Positions 29,418 through 37,804 of a stretch of 64,000 bases of DNA are shown here, in pieces. Numbering within the stretch: position 1 is the stretch's first letter; every line of letters starts with the position of its first letter. The notes below the pieces were generated by a model. It saw only the letters and a program-made list of their open reading frames with translations, searched no databases and was not told where the DNA came from. This DNA is from Microbispora sp. H13382 (GTDB lineage: Bacteria; Actinomycetota; Actinomycetes; Streptosporangiales; Streptosporangiaceae). Location of the stretch: assembly GCF_014161445.1 (NCBI RefSeq), contig NZ_JABBXA010000003.1:186001-250000 (forward strand), in the 5' to 3' direction. The translations under genes and the position numbers were made by a program.

Positions 29418-30677
29418 TCATGCTCTGTCCTCGAGGGGGCTCTGCTTGAGCGGGCTGTGGTTGAGTGGCCTGTGGTTGAGGGGGCTGTTACCGAGGGGCC
29501 TGTGGTTGATCGGGAACTGGGCGCGGACCTCGAAGCCACCCCCGGTGCGGGGACCGATCCGCAGAACACCACCATAGAGTGCGACGCGCTCGCGAATGCC
29601 CACCAGCCCGTGGCCCTTGCCCCCGATCCGCAGCGACTCCTCCGCCGCGCCGCGCCCGTCGTCCTCCACGTGGACGCTCAGCTCGTCCGGCTCGTGCCGT
29701 ACGGTGACCCAGGCGCGGGCGGAGGGCCCGGCGTGCCGCAGGCTGTTGGTCAGCGCCTCCTGCACGAGCCGGTAGGCGGCGAGGTCGACCCCGGGCGGCA
29801 GGCCGCGCCGCTCGCCCTCGATCCACAGCTGGGTCCGCAGGCCCGCCTCGCGCATCTGCTCCACCAGCGCCGGCAGGTCCTGCATGCCCGGCTGCGGGGC
29901 GCGCTCGGCCGGGCCGTCGGTGCGCAGCACGCCGACGATGCTGCGCATCTCCGCCATCGCCGTGCGGCCCATCTCCTCGATGGCGGTGAGGGCGTCCCGC
30001 GCCACGTCGGGCTTGGTGTCGAGCATCTTGCGGGCGGCGGCGGCCTGGACCGTCATCACGCTGACGTGGTGGGCCACGACGTCGTGCAGTTCCCGCGCGA
30101 TGCGGGAGCGCTCCTCCGCCCGGGCGGCCCTGGTGTCGGCCTCCCGCGCCCGCTCCAGCCGGTCGGCCCGCTGGACCAGCTCCGAGAGGTAGGCGCGGCG
30201 TAGCCGCAGCGCCCGGCCGCACACCCAGCACAGCAGCATGACGGTGGTCATGACGACGTGGTTGGCCCAGGAGACCGGGACGGGCGCGGCGGCGACCATG
30301 GCGGCGTAGGTGGCGAAGGAGACGGCCAGCGCGGCCAGGCTCAACGCCAGCCCGCGGTGGGCGGCCACCGAGTAGAGGAGGACGAACGTGCCGATCCCGC
30401 TCAGGCCGGGGCTGTAGCCGAGCGCGATCAGCCCCACGCCGGGAAGGGCGGTGGCCACCAGGAGCACGAACGGCCGCTGCCGCCGCAGGGTCAGGGGCAG
30501 GGTGCAGGAGGCCGCCAGCGCCAGGTTGAGCGCGTCCGCGGGGCGGGCGTACGGGGGCTCGGCGAAGGCGACGATCGTCCAGAGGGACGCGGTCGTCAGC
30601 ACCACCGCGAGGATCGAGTCGGAGACCAGGGGATGGGCCCAGAGCCAGGACCGCGTACTGCCGGGGGTGGTGCGCAC
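29418..30677 (-). CDS. NarL-system sensor histidine kinase with pentapeptide-repeat tail
   Basis: A 419-residue kinase. About four to five N-terminal membrane helices form the sensor (ILAVVLTTASLWTIVAFAEP and FVLLVATALPGVGLIALGYS are two). The HisKA_3 phospho-acceptor box is ERSRIARELHDVVAHHVSVM, and the ATPase domain has YRLVQEALTNSLRHA (N box), DDGRGAAEE and GHGLVGIRERVAL. Odd feature: the C terminus ends in five imperfect five-residue repeats (INHRP, LGNSP, LNHRP, LNHSP, LKQSP), encoded by a 15-bp DNA repeat (29431-29520). Start GTG 30677. The gene precedes its response regulator with a short gap. Confidence 0.9.
   Translation of the reverse strand: MRTTPGSTRSWLWAHPLVSDSILAVVLTTASLWTIVAFAEPPYARPADALNLALAASCTLPLTLRRQRPFVLLVATALPGVGLIALGYSPGLSGIGTFVLLYSVAAHRGLALSLAALAVSFATYAAMVAAAPVPVSWANHVVMTTVMLLCWVCGRALRLRRAYLSELVQRADRLERAREADTRAARAEERSRIARELHDVVAHHVSVMTVQAAAARKMLDTKPDVARDALTAIEEMGRTAMAEMRSIVGVLRTDGPAERAPQPGMQDLPALVEQMREAGLRTQLWIEGERRGLPPGVDLAAYRLVQEALTNSLRHAGPSARAWVTVRHEPDELSVHVEDDGRGAAEESLRIGGKGHGLVGIRERVALYGGVLRIGPRTGGGFEVRAQFPINHRPLGNSPLNHRPLNHSPLKQSPLEDRA
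29431..29520 (-). repeat. 15-bp tandem repeat encoding the kinase C-terminal tail
   Basis: Six degenerate 15-bp units (29431, 29446, 29461, 29476, 29491, 29506), with consensus TTGAGGGGGCTGTGG on the plus strand. They encode Leu-Asn-His-Ser-Pro-like pentapeptides on the minus strand. Confidence 0.8.
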
Positions 30678-30776
30678 GTACCAAATCTAGGCGGTCACCG
30701 CCCGCGTCCACCCTGCCCGGGACGGATATGCGCATCCTCCCCGCGGATGAGTCCGAGCGACGGGGGCTGTGCTCGC

Positions 30777-30869
30777 GGCGCGCCTCCGGCACGACCGGCG
30801 GGAGTGAGGCGCGCCTCCGGCACGACCGGCGGGAGTGAGGCGCGCCTCCGGCACGACCGGCGGGAGTGA
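30777..30869. repeat. Three exact 31-bp tandem repeats in an intergenic region
   Basis: Units at 30777-30807, 30808-30838 and 30839-30869 are identical, starting GGCGCGCCTCCGGCACGACC. They lie between the kinase promoter region and the 3' end of the RecB-like gene, outside any supported gene. Confidence 0.9.
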
Positions 30870-30891
30870 GCGGCCCGAGCCTGAGGGCCGC
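30870..30891 (-). terminator. Stem-loop after the RecB-like nuclease gene
   Basis: GCGGCCC-GAGCCTGA-GGGCCGC is a seven-base perfect stem 15 bases beyond the minus-strand stop codon of the nuclease gene. A likely terminator, adjoining the tandem repeats. Confidence 0.45.
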
Positions 30892-30906
30892 GCCGCCGGT
30901 CCGGCC

Positions 30907-31767
30907 TCACAGTTCGTCGCTGGCCGACCTTCTGCTGACGCGGGGGGACAGCCCGGGCTCGCGGTCGGGCACGGGCGGCGGCGTGCCGCCGAACTCCGGG
31001 CACAGCGCCTGGTGGTCGCACCAGTCGCACAGCCGCGAGCGGCGGGCGCGCCACTCCTTGGTGCGCACGGCGCGCTCGATGGCCGTCCACAGCGCCTCGA
31101 CCTTGCGCTCGGTCGCCCGCAGGTCCGCCTCGTCCGGGACGTAGCGGACGATCTCGCCGTTCCCCAGATACATGAGCTGGAGCATCCGGGGGACCTGGCC
31201 GCTGCGCCGCCACAGCGCGAGCGCGTAGAACTTCATCTGGAACAGCGCCTTGGCCTCCCAGTCGCGCCCCGGCGCCGTGCCCGTCTTGTAGTCCACGACC
31301 CGCACCTCGCCGGTCGGGGCCACGTCGAGACGGTCGATGTAGCCGCGCAGCAGCAGCCCGCTTTCGAGCACGACCTCGACGTACATCTCACGCTCGGCGG
31401 GCTCCAGCCGCCGGGGGTCCTCCAGCGTGAAGTAACGCTCGACCATGCCGCGCGCCTGCGTCAGCCAGGCGTCCCGCTCGCCGTCGTCCTCGAACAGCCC
31501 CGCGTAGTCGGGCTCCTCGGAGAGCAGCCGCCGCCACTGGGGCTCGAGCAGATCCTGCGCGGCGGCGACCGTCCGCGCCTCCGCGGGCAGGTCGTAGAGC
31601 CGCTCCAGCACCGCGTGAACGAGCGTGCCCCTGACCGCGGCGGCCGAGGGCCGCTCGGGGAGCTGGTCGATCACCCTGAACCGGTAGAGCAGGGGGCAGG
31701 TCATGAAGTCACCGGCCCGGGAGGGGGAAAGCGCCCCGATGACGGCGCGCTCTTCGGCGAGGGTCAT
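30907..31767 (-). CDS. RecB-family (PD-(D/E)XK) exonuclease with Fe-S-type cysteines
   Basis: A 286-residue protein. It starts LSPSRAGDFMTCPLLYRF, has the nuclease histidine region (AVRGTLVHAVLERLYDL), the catalytic core GYIDRLDVAPTGEVRVVDYK (Asp and Lys of the PD-(D/E)XK motif) with TGTAPGRDWEAKALFQMK after it, and the C-terminal cysteine trio LCDWCDHQALCPEF. Together with the N-terminal CPLL this gives the four-cysteine arrangement of AddB/Cas4-type Fe-S nucleases. ATG 31767 is the family start. Neighbours are the same as in mycobacteria, where a RecB-like gene also precedes trmI and the proteasome genes. Its DNA-repair role is inferred. Confidence 0.9.
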   Translation of the reverse strand: MTLAEERAVIGALSPSRAGDFMTCPLLYRFRVIDQLPERPSAAAVRGTLVHAVLERLYDLPAEARTVAAAQDLLEPQWRRLLSEEPDYAGLFEDDGERDAWLTQARGMVERYFTLEDPRRLEPAEREMYVEVVLESGLLLRGYIDRLDVAPTGEVRVVDYKTGTAPGRDWEAKALFQMKFYALALWRRSGQVPRMLQLMYLGNGEIVRYVPDEADLRATERKVEALWTAIERAVRTKEWRARRSRLCDWCDHQALCPEFGGTPPPVPDREPGLSPRVSRRSASDEL

Positions 31768-31926
31768 GCCCGAACTGTAGGACACCGGGCCGACAGAACG
31801 CTCCCGTCTCGCCCCCGCTCGCCCCGCGTGGCCGATCGCACGGTGCGCGACGGGCGGGCGAGCTCTTAGGCTGATCTCACGCTCCGGCACGTAGCATCGA
31901 GGGGCGTGGGAGGGGAAGGCGGCCAC
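31768..31926. other. Divergent promoter region of RecB-like nuclease and site-2 protease
   Basis: A 159-base interval between divergent genes. It must contain both promoters; I saw no strong consensus pair. GGGAGGGGAAGG at about 31910-31921 is the likely ribosome site of the protease gene. Confidence 0.4.
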
Positions 31927-33057
31927 ATGAGCACACCTGTCAAGGAGTCCACCGGACTGCGGATGGGACGGCCGTTCGGCATCCCTGTCTACGTCTCGCC
32001 CACCTGGCTCATCGTGGCGGTGTTCATCACGATCAGCTTCCAGCCGCAGTTCGCCGACATGCTGCCGGGCTTCAGCGAGACCGCGGCGTACGCCGTCGCG
32101 CTGGCCTTCGCCGTCCTGCTGTACGTCTCCGTGCTGCTGCACGAACTGGCGCACTGCGTCGTGGCCAAGCACTACGGGCTGCCGGTGCGCCGGATCACCC
32201 TCTACATGCTCGGCGGCGTCTCGGAGATCGAGCGCGAGCCCGAGACGGCGGGCCGGGAGTTCGCCGTCGCGTTCGCCGGGCCGCTGCTGTCGCTGGGGCT
32301 TGCCGGCATCGGGGCCCTGGCGGAGGCGTTCGTCGTGCCGCCGGGCGGCCTGGCGCAGGTGCTCGTCTGGCAGCTGTGGCTGTCCAACCTGATCGTCGGC
32401 CTGTTCAACCTGCTGCCGGGGCTGCCGCTCGACGGCGGCCGGATGCTGCGGGCCGCCGTGTGGAAGGTCAGGCGTGACTCGGGCACGGGCACGCTGGTCG
32501 CCGCGTGGGTCGGCCGGGGCGTGGCGGTGGCGGTGGTCGTGGTGCCGCTCCTGATGAACCTGATGGCCGGGCAGGAGCCCAGTGTGGGCAGCATGCTCTG
32601 GACCGTGGTGCTGGCGTCGTTCATCTGGTTCGGCGCGTCCCAGTCGCTGCGGGTGGCCCGCGTGCGGGCCCGGCTGCCGCAGCTGCGGGCCCGGGGGCTG
32701 GCCCGCCGGGCGATCCCGGTCACCGCCGAGGTGCCGCTGTCGGAGGGCCTGCGCCGGGCCCAGGAGGCGGGGGCCGGGGCCATGGTGGTGGTCGACCACG
32801 ACGGGCGGCCGGTCGGCATCGTCAACGAGGCCGCGGTCAACGCCACTCCCGAGCACCGCAGGCCGTGGGTGAACGTCGGCGCCCTGTCGCGCGCCCTGGA
32901 GCCCTCGCTCGTGCTCGGCGCCGATCTGGAGGGGGAGTCCCTGCTCGACGCCATGCGGGACACCCCGGCCCCGGAGTATCTGCTCGTCGAGCGGGGCGGG
33001 GAGATATACGGCGTGCTCGCCACCGCCGACGTCAACCGCATGTTCAGCGGTGTGTGA
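31927..33057 (+). CDS. Site-2 protease family zinc metalloprotease with CBS region (Rip3-like)
   Basis: A 376-residue membrane protein. The zinc-site HExxH variant is VLLHELAHCVVAKHYG, and the second aspartate motif is NLLPGLPLDGGRMLRAAVWK. Six or so membrane helices fill residues 1-240. The C-terminal soluble part (from about 255) resembles a CBS pair (GAMVVVDHDGRPVGIVNEA, PEYLLVERGGEIYGVLAT). Such proteases cut membrane-bound anti-sigma or regulatory proteins; the substrate here is unknown. ATG 31927 is preferred to GTG 31906 because of the G-rich ribosome site between them. Confidence 0.92.
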   Translation: MSTPVKESTGLRMGRPFGIPVYVSPTWLIVAVFITISFQPQFADMLPGFSETAAYAVALAFAVLLYVSVLLHELAHCVVAKHYGLPVRRITLYMLGGVSEIEREPETAGREFAVAFAGPLLSLGLAGIGALAEAFVVPPGGLAQVLVWQLWLSNLIVGLFNLLPGLPLDGGRMLRAAVWKVRRDSGTGTLVAAWVGRGVAVAVVVVPLLMNLMAGQEPSVGSMLWTVVLASFIWFGASQSLRVARVRARLPQLRARGLARRAIPVTAEVPLSEGLRRAQEAGAGAMVVVDHDGRPVGIVNEAAVNATPEHRRPWVNVGALSRALEPSLVLGADLEGESLLDAMRDTPAPEYLLVERGGEIYGVLATADVNRMFSGV

Positions 33058-33291
33058 GCGCGGCCCGGGGAACGGCCTCCCCGGCGGGGCGCCCCGCGCA
33101 CTCGTCCGGCGGCCCGCCGGGCACCGGGTGCTGATCGAGACCGGGGCCGGGCGCCGTTCGGTCGCTCGCCGCGCGCTCCCGCAGGCCGGTTCACCGTTCT
33201 TTTTTGCTACTTTCTGGGGGGATCGATCCGGCACACGGCGTGCCGGCGATGGTGCCGGTCATCCGGTGGCGTTTCCGGAGGGAGAACTTCT

Positions 33292-34812
33292 GTGACGGAA
33301 CAGGGCGTGGGGGTGGTCCGCCCGCTGCCGGGGGAGGGCGTGGTCGCCCATCTGAACGGTTTGCTGCTCGTGTGCGCCACCGGCGGCGACCAGCCGGTCG
33401 AGGACCTGCTCGGCGCGCTGAGCGAGACCGCCACGACGGGCGGCGACGGCCGGGCGCTGGCCCGGCGGGTGGCCCAGGTCCTCGCGCGCGCCATGGACAG
33501 GTCGATCGGCGGGGAGCCGGTGGCCTGCGCGGTCGCCGGGCCGGCCGGGGGCGGTGTGGCCGTGCTGGTCAGCGGGGCCGCGTACGCCACCGTGTCGGGG
33601 GCCGACGGCGAGGTCCGCCTCGCCGGGCACGACGCGCTGACCTGGACCGACCGTCTCGTCAACGGCCCGGTGTCCCGGATCGAGCTGCGGCTGCCCGGAG
33701 CGGGCCCGTCGAGCCCGTACGCCCGGCTGGACGGCGGCGTGGTCGCCGGGGCCGGGCTGGAGTGCGACTTCGCCCAGCAGGGCGATCTCGCCTTCCCGCC
33801 GCTGCCCCCGCGCCCGCCGCAGCACCAGGGACAGCAGCAGAACATCCAGCCGCCGCCCATCGGGGCTCCCGAGCCGATCGCCCCGCGTGGACCCGTTGTG
33901 CCATCGCCCGTGCCGTCGCCCGTGCCGCCGCCGCCCGTGTCGCCGTTCTCGGGCCCGCTGCCCGGCGGGGGGCCGTCGGGCGAGCAGGCGCCGCCGGGAT
34001 CGTCCCAGCCGCTCGCGCCGCCGCCCGTCCAGCCGCCGTCCCACGTCTCCCAGCCGCTGCCGCCGTTGCCGCCCGCCCTTCCCGACCCCGGGCCGGCGCA
34101 TCACTCCGGGCCGCAGCCGATGCCCCCGCTGCCCGAGCCCGCCGAGGACCGGGGCGGGCCGCACGACCTCGGGGCGCCCCACGACCTCGGCGGGCCGCAC
34201 GACTTCGGCGGGCCGCATGACTTCGGCGGGCCGGACGGTCCGCCGGGCGGGCCGTACGAGCCGGCGCCGCACGCGCCCGCCGACGAGGACCCGGGTGAGC
34301 CGACCCAGATGGACGCGACGCCCGAGCCGGAGCCGCGGCCGATGGTCTACGGCGTCGACTGCAAGAACGACCACTTCAACGACCTGCGTGCGCCGTACTG
34401 CGCGGTCTGCGGCATCCCCATCGACCAGCGGGCGGTGGTGCCGTACAAGGGGCCACGGCCGCAGCTCGGGGTGCTGCTGCTCGACGACGGCATGGCGCTG
34501 CCGCTGGAGGCCGACTACCTGCTGGGCCGCGACCCCGAGCGCGCGCCCGAGGTTCAGTCGGGCGAGGCCAGGCCGGCCAGGGTCACCAGCCCCGACGGCT
34601 CGGTGTCGCGCCGTCACCTGCGGGTCTTCCTGGACAGCTGGGACGTCAACCTGCTCGACCTGGGCTCGGTGAACGGCACCCAGATCCAGCCGCCCGGCGA
34701 CCCCAACTTCTACGACATCCCGCCGAACGAGCCGGTGCCGATCCTGCCCGGCACGACCGTGCGCGTCGGCGTCTCGCGCACGATGCGGTACGAGGCCCAC
34801 CGCAACGCCTGA
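33292..34812 (+). CDS. FHA-domain protein with proline-rich linker and zinc-ribbon-like segment
   Basis: A 506-residue protein in four parts. A globular N-terminal domain (about 1-150, VVAHLNGLLLVCATGGDQPV) resembles the phosphatase-like modules of actinobacterial FHA proteins, though I cannot name it. A Pro/Ser-rich stretch (about 160-290) follows, with HDLGGPHDFGGPHDFGGP repeats. A four-cysteine/histidine-like segment (DCKNDHFNDLRAPYCAVCG) comes next. The C-terminal FHA domain (about 400-500) has the phosphothreonine-binding signatures YLLGRDPERA, SVSRRHLRVFL and LGSVNGTQI. FHA domains bind phosphothreonine, so it may read out a Ser/Thr kinase such as that at 48266-49318. Start GTG 33292 follows GGAGGGAG. 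Confidence 0.85.
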   Translation: MTEQGVGVVRPLPGEGVVAHLNGLLLVCATGGDQPVEDLLGALSETATTGGDGRALARRVAQVLARAMDRSIGGEPVACAVAGPAGGGVAVLVSGAAYATVSGADGEVRLAGHDALTWTDRLVNGPVSRIELRLPGAGPSSPYARLDGGVVAGAGLECDFAQQGDLAFPPLPPRPPQHQGQQQNIQPPPIGAPEPIAPRGPVVPSPVPSPVPPPPVSPFSGPLPGGGPSGEQAPPGSSQPLAPPPVQPPSHVSQPLPPLPPALPDPGPAHHSGPQPMPPLPEPAEDRGGPHDLGAPHDLGGPHDFGGPHDFGGPDGPPGGPYEPAPHAPADEDPGEPTQMDATPEPEPRPMVYGVDCKNDHFNDLRAPYCAVCGIPIDQRAVVPYKGPRPQLGVLLLDDGMALPLEADYLLGRDPERAPEVQSGEARPARVTSPDGSVSRRHLRVFLDSWDVNLLDLGSVNGTQIQPPGDPNFYDIPPNEPVPILPGTTVRVGVSRTMRYEAHRNA

Positions 34813-34822
34813 CCCGTGAGAC

Positions 34823-34851
34823 CCGCCGGGGGCCTGGCCGGCTCCCGGCGG
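34823..34851. terminator. Stem-loop between convergent FHA and TetR genes
   Basis: CCGCCGGG at 34823-34830 pairs with CCCGGCGG at 34844-34851 around a 13-base loop, in the 42-base gap between convergent stop codons. Confidence 0.5.
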
Positions 34852-34854
34852 CGG

Positions 34855-35445
34855 TCAGGCGCGCAGGCGCTCGATCTCGCCCATGATGAGCCGTTCCAGC
34901 CGCTCGCCGGTGACGTGCGACGGATAGAGCAGCCGGTGCACGCTGAGCCCGTCCACGAGCGCGAGCAGCCGCTCCGCGACGTCCTCCAGGTCCTCGTCCG
35001 TACGGACCTCACCGGCCTCGGCCGCGGACCTGAGCAGGCTCGTCACCAGATAGCGGAGCTCGGCGGCCTCCCGCCGCTGGACCTCGAGCAGCGCGGGGCT
35101 GGTCAGGCTGCGCCCCCAGAAGCCCACCTCCAGGCCGGTCTCCCCGGCCCGCTCCTCGTCCAGCGGCACGTTGTCGAGCAGCAGCTCCCGCAGCGCCGCC
35201 AGGCCGGTGCGGCCCGACAGCTTCTCCCGCAGCCGGTCGGCGATCCGGCGGTGGGACGCCTCCAGCGCCGACAGCAGGATCTCGTCCTTGTCGGCGAAGT
35301 AGTGCGTGAGCACCCCGTTGGAGTATCCCGCCTCCTTGGCGATGGCCCGCGTGGTCGCGCCCTCGATGCCCTCGCGCAGGATGACGCGGCGGGCCGCCGC
35401 GACGACCTCGCCCCTGCGCTCCTCGTGATTGACGATCTTCGGCAT
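34855..35445 (-). CDS. TetR-family transcriptional regulator
   Basis: A 196-residue protein. The N-terminal TetR helix-turn-helix is evident: EVVAAARRVILREGIEGATT, RAIAKEAGYSNGVLTHYFAD, KDEILLSALEASHRRI. The ligand domain resembles BetI-like members. It is divergent from the PfkB-kinase gene, and an 18-bp inverted repeat (35470-35487) lies between the -35 and -10 hexamers of that promoter. It is therefore probably the repressor of the kinase/aminotransferase pair and of itself. Confidence 0.92.
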   Translation of the reverse strand: MPKIVNHEERRGEVVAAARRVILREGIEGATTRAIAKEAGYSNGVLTHYFADKDEILLSALEASHRRIADRLREKLSGRTGLAALRELLLDNVPLDEERAGETGLEVGFWGRSLTSPALLEVQRREAAELRYLVTSLLRSAAEAGEVRTDEDLEDVAERLLALVDGLSVHRLLYPSHVTGERLERLIMGEIERLRA

Positions 35446-35460
35446 GGCCCACCACCTCGG

Positions 35461-35498
35461 TTGACATTTTAGTCGGGCGCCCGTCTATTATACGCTCA
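35461..35498 (+). promoter_or_regulatory. Promoter of the PfkB-kinase operon, leaderless
   Basis: -35 TTGACA (35461-35466) and -10 TATTAT (35486-35491), spacer 19. The -10 ends seven bases before ATG 35498 and no Shine-Dalgarno exists, so the message probably begins at the start codon. Confidence 0.65.
35470..35487. promoter_or_regulatory. TetR-type operator between -35 and -10
   Basis: TAG-T-CGGGCGCCCG-T-CTA: an 18-bp inverted repeat with one mismatched pair, centred on a perfect ten-base palindrome. It sits inside the promoter spacer, ideal for repression by the adjacent TetR protein. Confidence 0.65.
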
Positions 35499-36418
35499 TG
35501 ACGGTAGTGACGGTCGGCGTGCATATCGTCGACGTCCTGGCCCGCCCGGTCGAGTCCATCCCGGCCGGTCAGGACACCCACCTGCTGGAGCAGATCCGCA
35601 TCACCGCGGCCGGCGCCGCCGCGGGCACGGCCGTGGCCCTGGCGAAGATCGGCGTGCCGGTCGCCTCCATGGGCGCCGTCGGCGACGACGAGCTGGGCGA
35701 CTTCCTCCTGATGATCATGGCGCGGCACGGCGTCGACGTGGACGGCGTGGTGCGCAGGGCGGGGGAGCAGACGGCGGCCTCGATCCTGCCCATCCGTCCC
35801 GACGGCGGCCGGCCCTCGTTCCACGTGCCCGGGGCCAACCTGGGGCTGGCGACCGCCGACCTCGACGCCGGCCGTCTGACCGGCGCGAAGGTGGTGCACC
35901 TCGGCGGCATGGACGTCACCTGGGGCCTGCACGATCCCGCCTTCTACACGCTGCTCGACAAGGCGCGCGAGGGCGGCACGGCCGTCACGCTGGACCTGCT
36001 GTCGAACATGCCCGACCTCATGCCCGGCGTCCGCGCGTTCCTGCCCCACGTCGACTACCTCCTGCCGAACGAGGAGCAGGCGCTCATGCTCAGCGGGGCG
36101 CCGACGCCGGAGGAGGCCGCGGCCGCGCTGCTCGCCGAGGGCCCGAAGGGCGTGATCGTCACCCTGGGGGCGGCGGGCAGCCTCGTCGCCACCGCCGGCG
36201 GAGTCACCCGCGTGCCCGCCCTGGACGTGCCGGTGGTCGACACCACGGGCTGCGGCGACGCGTACTGCGCCGGATTCGCCGCCGGACTGCTGCGCGGCGA
36301 GGACGTCTTCGGCGCCGCCCGCCTCGGCACGGCCGTCGCCGCGCGGGTCGCCGGCGGGCTCGGCTCCGACGCGGGCCTGGACGGCTTCCGCCCCGGCGAC
36401 CCCGCCCCGGACGCCTGA
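35498..36418 (+). CDS. PfkB-family carbohydrate kinase
   Basis: A 306-residue sugar or nucleoside kinase. Ribokinase-family features are the N-terminal glycine pair region (AAGAAAGTAVALAKIGVPVA, GAVGDDELGDFLL), the NEEQALMLSGAPT segment, and the C-terminal catalytic signature VVDTTGCGDAYCAGFAAGLL. In that signature the usual GAGD anion-hole motif reads GCGD, but the catalytic aspartate is kept. It phosphorylates a sugar or sugar-like alcohol using ATP; the substrate is unknown. It is predicted leaderless and TetR-controlled, and is co-oriented with an aminotransferase 46 bases downstream. Confidence 0.9.
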   Translation: MTVVTVGVHIVDVLARPVESIPAGQDTHLLEQIRITAAGAAAGTAVALAKIGVPVASMGAVGDDELGDFLLMIMARHGVDVDGVVRRAGEQTAASILPIRPDGGRPSFHVPGANLGLATADLDAGRLTGAKVVHLGGMDVTWGLHDPAFYTLLDKAREGGTAVTLDLLSNMPDLMPGVRAFLPHVDYLLPNEEQALMLSGAPTPEEAAAALLAEGPKGVIVTLGAAGSLVATAGGVTRVPALDVPVVDTTGCGDAYCAGFAAGLLRGEDVFGAARLGTAVAARVAGGLGSDAGLDGFRPGDPAPDA

Positions 36419-36464
36419 CCCCGGCTCCACCTCTCCGATTCCCCCGAGTTCAGGAGTGCCGCCC

Positions 36465-37688
36465 ATGTCCGTCGACGCCTCTCTGCGGGCCCGTGCCGCC
36501 AAGGTCATCCCCGGCGGCATGTACGGCCACCTCAACGCAGCCCTGCACGGGGACCGCTACCCCCAGTTCTTCGTCCGCGCCGAGGGCGCCCGGCAGTGGG
36601 ACGCCGACGGCCGCGAGTACGTCGACCTGATGTGCAGCTGGGGGCCGATGATCGTCGGTCACCGCAACCCGAAGGTGGAGGCCGCCGCCGCGGCCCAGCA
36701 GGCGGCGGGCGACTGCCTGAACGGCCCCGGCCCGGTCATGGTGGAGCTCGCCGAGCTCCTGGTGGACCTCATCCCCTCCGCCGACTGGGCCATGTTCTCC
36801 AAGAACGGCACCGACGCCACCACCCAGGCCCTGATGGTGGCCAGGGCGGCGACGGGCAGGACCAAGACGCTGGTCGCCCACGGCGCCTACCACGGCGCCG
36901 ACCCCTGGTGCACGCCCGGCCTGTCCGGAGTCACCCCCAACCAGCGGGCGGACACGATCGAGTTCACCTACAACGACCTCGCGAGCGCCGAGGCCGCCGC
37001 GGCCCAGGCGGCCGGCGACGTCGCGGCCATCCTGGTCACGCCGTTCAAGCACGACTCGTTCGAGGACCAGGAGCCCGCCGACGCGGAGTTCGCCCGGGGC
37101 GTGCGGGCACTGGCCGACCGTCTCGGCGCGGCCCTGGTCATCGACGACGTACGCGCAGGGTGGCGGCTGGACCTGCGCGGCTCGTGGGAGCCGCTCGGCG
37201 TGCGCCCCGACCTGACGGCCTGGAGCAAGGCGATGGCCAACGGCTTCCCCATCGCGGCGGTCACCGGGACCGACGCGCTGCGCGGGGCGGCCCAGACGCT
37301 GTACTCGACCGGCTCCTTCTGGTTCTCCGCCACGGCCATGGCCGCCGCCAAGGCGACGATCGAGATCCTGCGCGAGATCGACGGGCCCGCGCTCATGCAC
37401 CGGGCCGGGACGCGGCTGCGCGAGGGGCTCGCCGCCCAGGCGGCGGCGCACGGCTTCGTGGTCCGCCAGACCGGCCCGGTGCAGGTGCCGTGGCTGTCCT
37501 TCGACGGCGACGACACCCTGGAGAAGGGCATCGCCTGGGCCGGGGCCTGTCTGGAGGAGGGCGTCTACCTCCATCCCTGGCACAACTGGTTCCTGTCGGC
37601 CGCGCACACCGACGAGGAGATCGACCGGGCCCTGCAGGGCACCGACGCCGCCTTCGCCAAGCTGAGGGCCGCGTACGGAGCCGGCTGA
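36465..37688 (+). CDS. Class III PLP aminotransferase (glutamate-1-semialdehyde aminomutase-like)
   Basis: A 407-residue fold-type I enzyme. It starts RARAAKVIPGGMYGHLNAAL, has the cofactor-binding FSKNGTDATTQALMVARAAT, the aspartate motif LVIDDVRAGWRLD and the Schiff-base lysine in LTAWSKAMANGFPIAAVTG. It resembles HemL-type aminomutases/aminotransferases, but the housekeeping hemL is normally in a heme cluster, so a catabolic amine or amino-sugar substrate is likelier. ATG 36465 has AGGAG eight bases upstream. Probably co-transcribed with the PfkB kinase and controlled by the TetR regulator. Confidence 0.9.
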   Translation: MSVDASLRARAAKVIPGGMYGHLNAALHGDRYPQFFVRAEGARQWDADGREYVDLMCSWGPMIVGHRNPKVEAAAAAQQAAGDCLNGPGPVMVELAELLVDLIPSADWAMFSKNGTDATTQALMVARAATGRTKTLVAHGAYHGADPWCTPGLSGVTPNQRADTIEFTYNDLASAEAAAAQAAGDVAAILVTPFKHDSFEDQEPADAEFARGVRALADRLGAALVIDDVRAGWRLDLRGSWEPLGVRPDLTAWSKAMANGFPIAAVTGTDALRGAAQTLYSTGSFWFSATAMAAAKATIEILREIDGPALMHRAGTRLREGLAAQAAAHGFVVRQTGPVQVPWLSFDGDDTLEKGIAWAGACLEEGVYLHPWHNWFLSAAHTDEEIDRALQGTDAAFAKLRAAYGAG

Positions 37689-37748
37689 GGGACCGGCCGG
37701 CGCAGGCGTGGCCGGAACGCCCACCCGGGCGTGCCGCGCCGCGGACGG

Positions 37749-37791
37749 CCCGCGCTCGGGCGCCGGGTTCCGGGCGGCGCCCGAGCGCGGG
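37749..37791. terminator. Bidirectional terminator stem-loop
   Basis: A perfect 17-bp stem: CCCGCGCTCGGGCGCCG at 37749-37765 pairs with its complement at 37775-37791 around a nine-base loop. It lies between the convergent aminotransferase and GNAT genes. Confidence 0.75.
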
Positions 37792-37804
37792 GGGTCCGTT
37801 CCGC

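Noticed and set aside
33800-34320. Repeat-rich stretch considered as a CRISPR-like or intergenic repeat array
   Set aside because: The repeats are in frame and encode the Pro/Ser-rich and HDFGGP segments of the FHA protein; there are no spacers of regular length.
33292-34812. FHA protein as part of a type VII secretion locus
   Set aside because: No EccC/EccD, WXG100 or mycosin genes are nearby; the neighbours are a protease and a TetR regulator.
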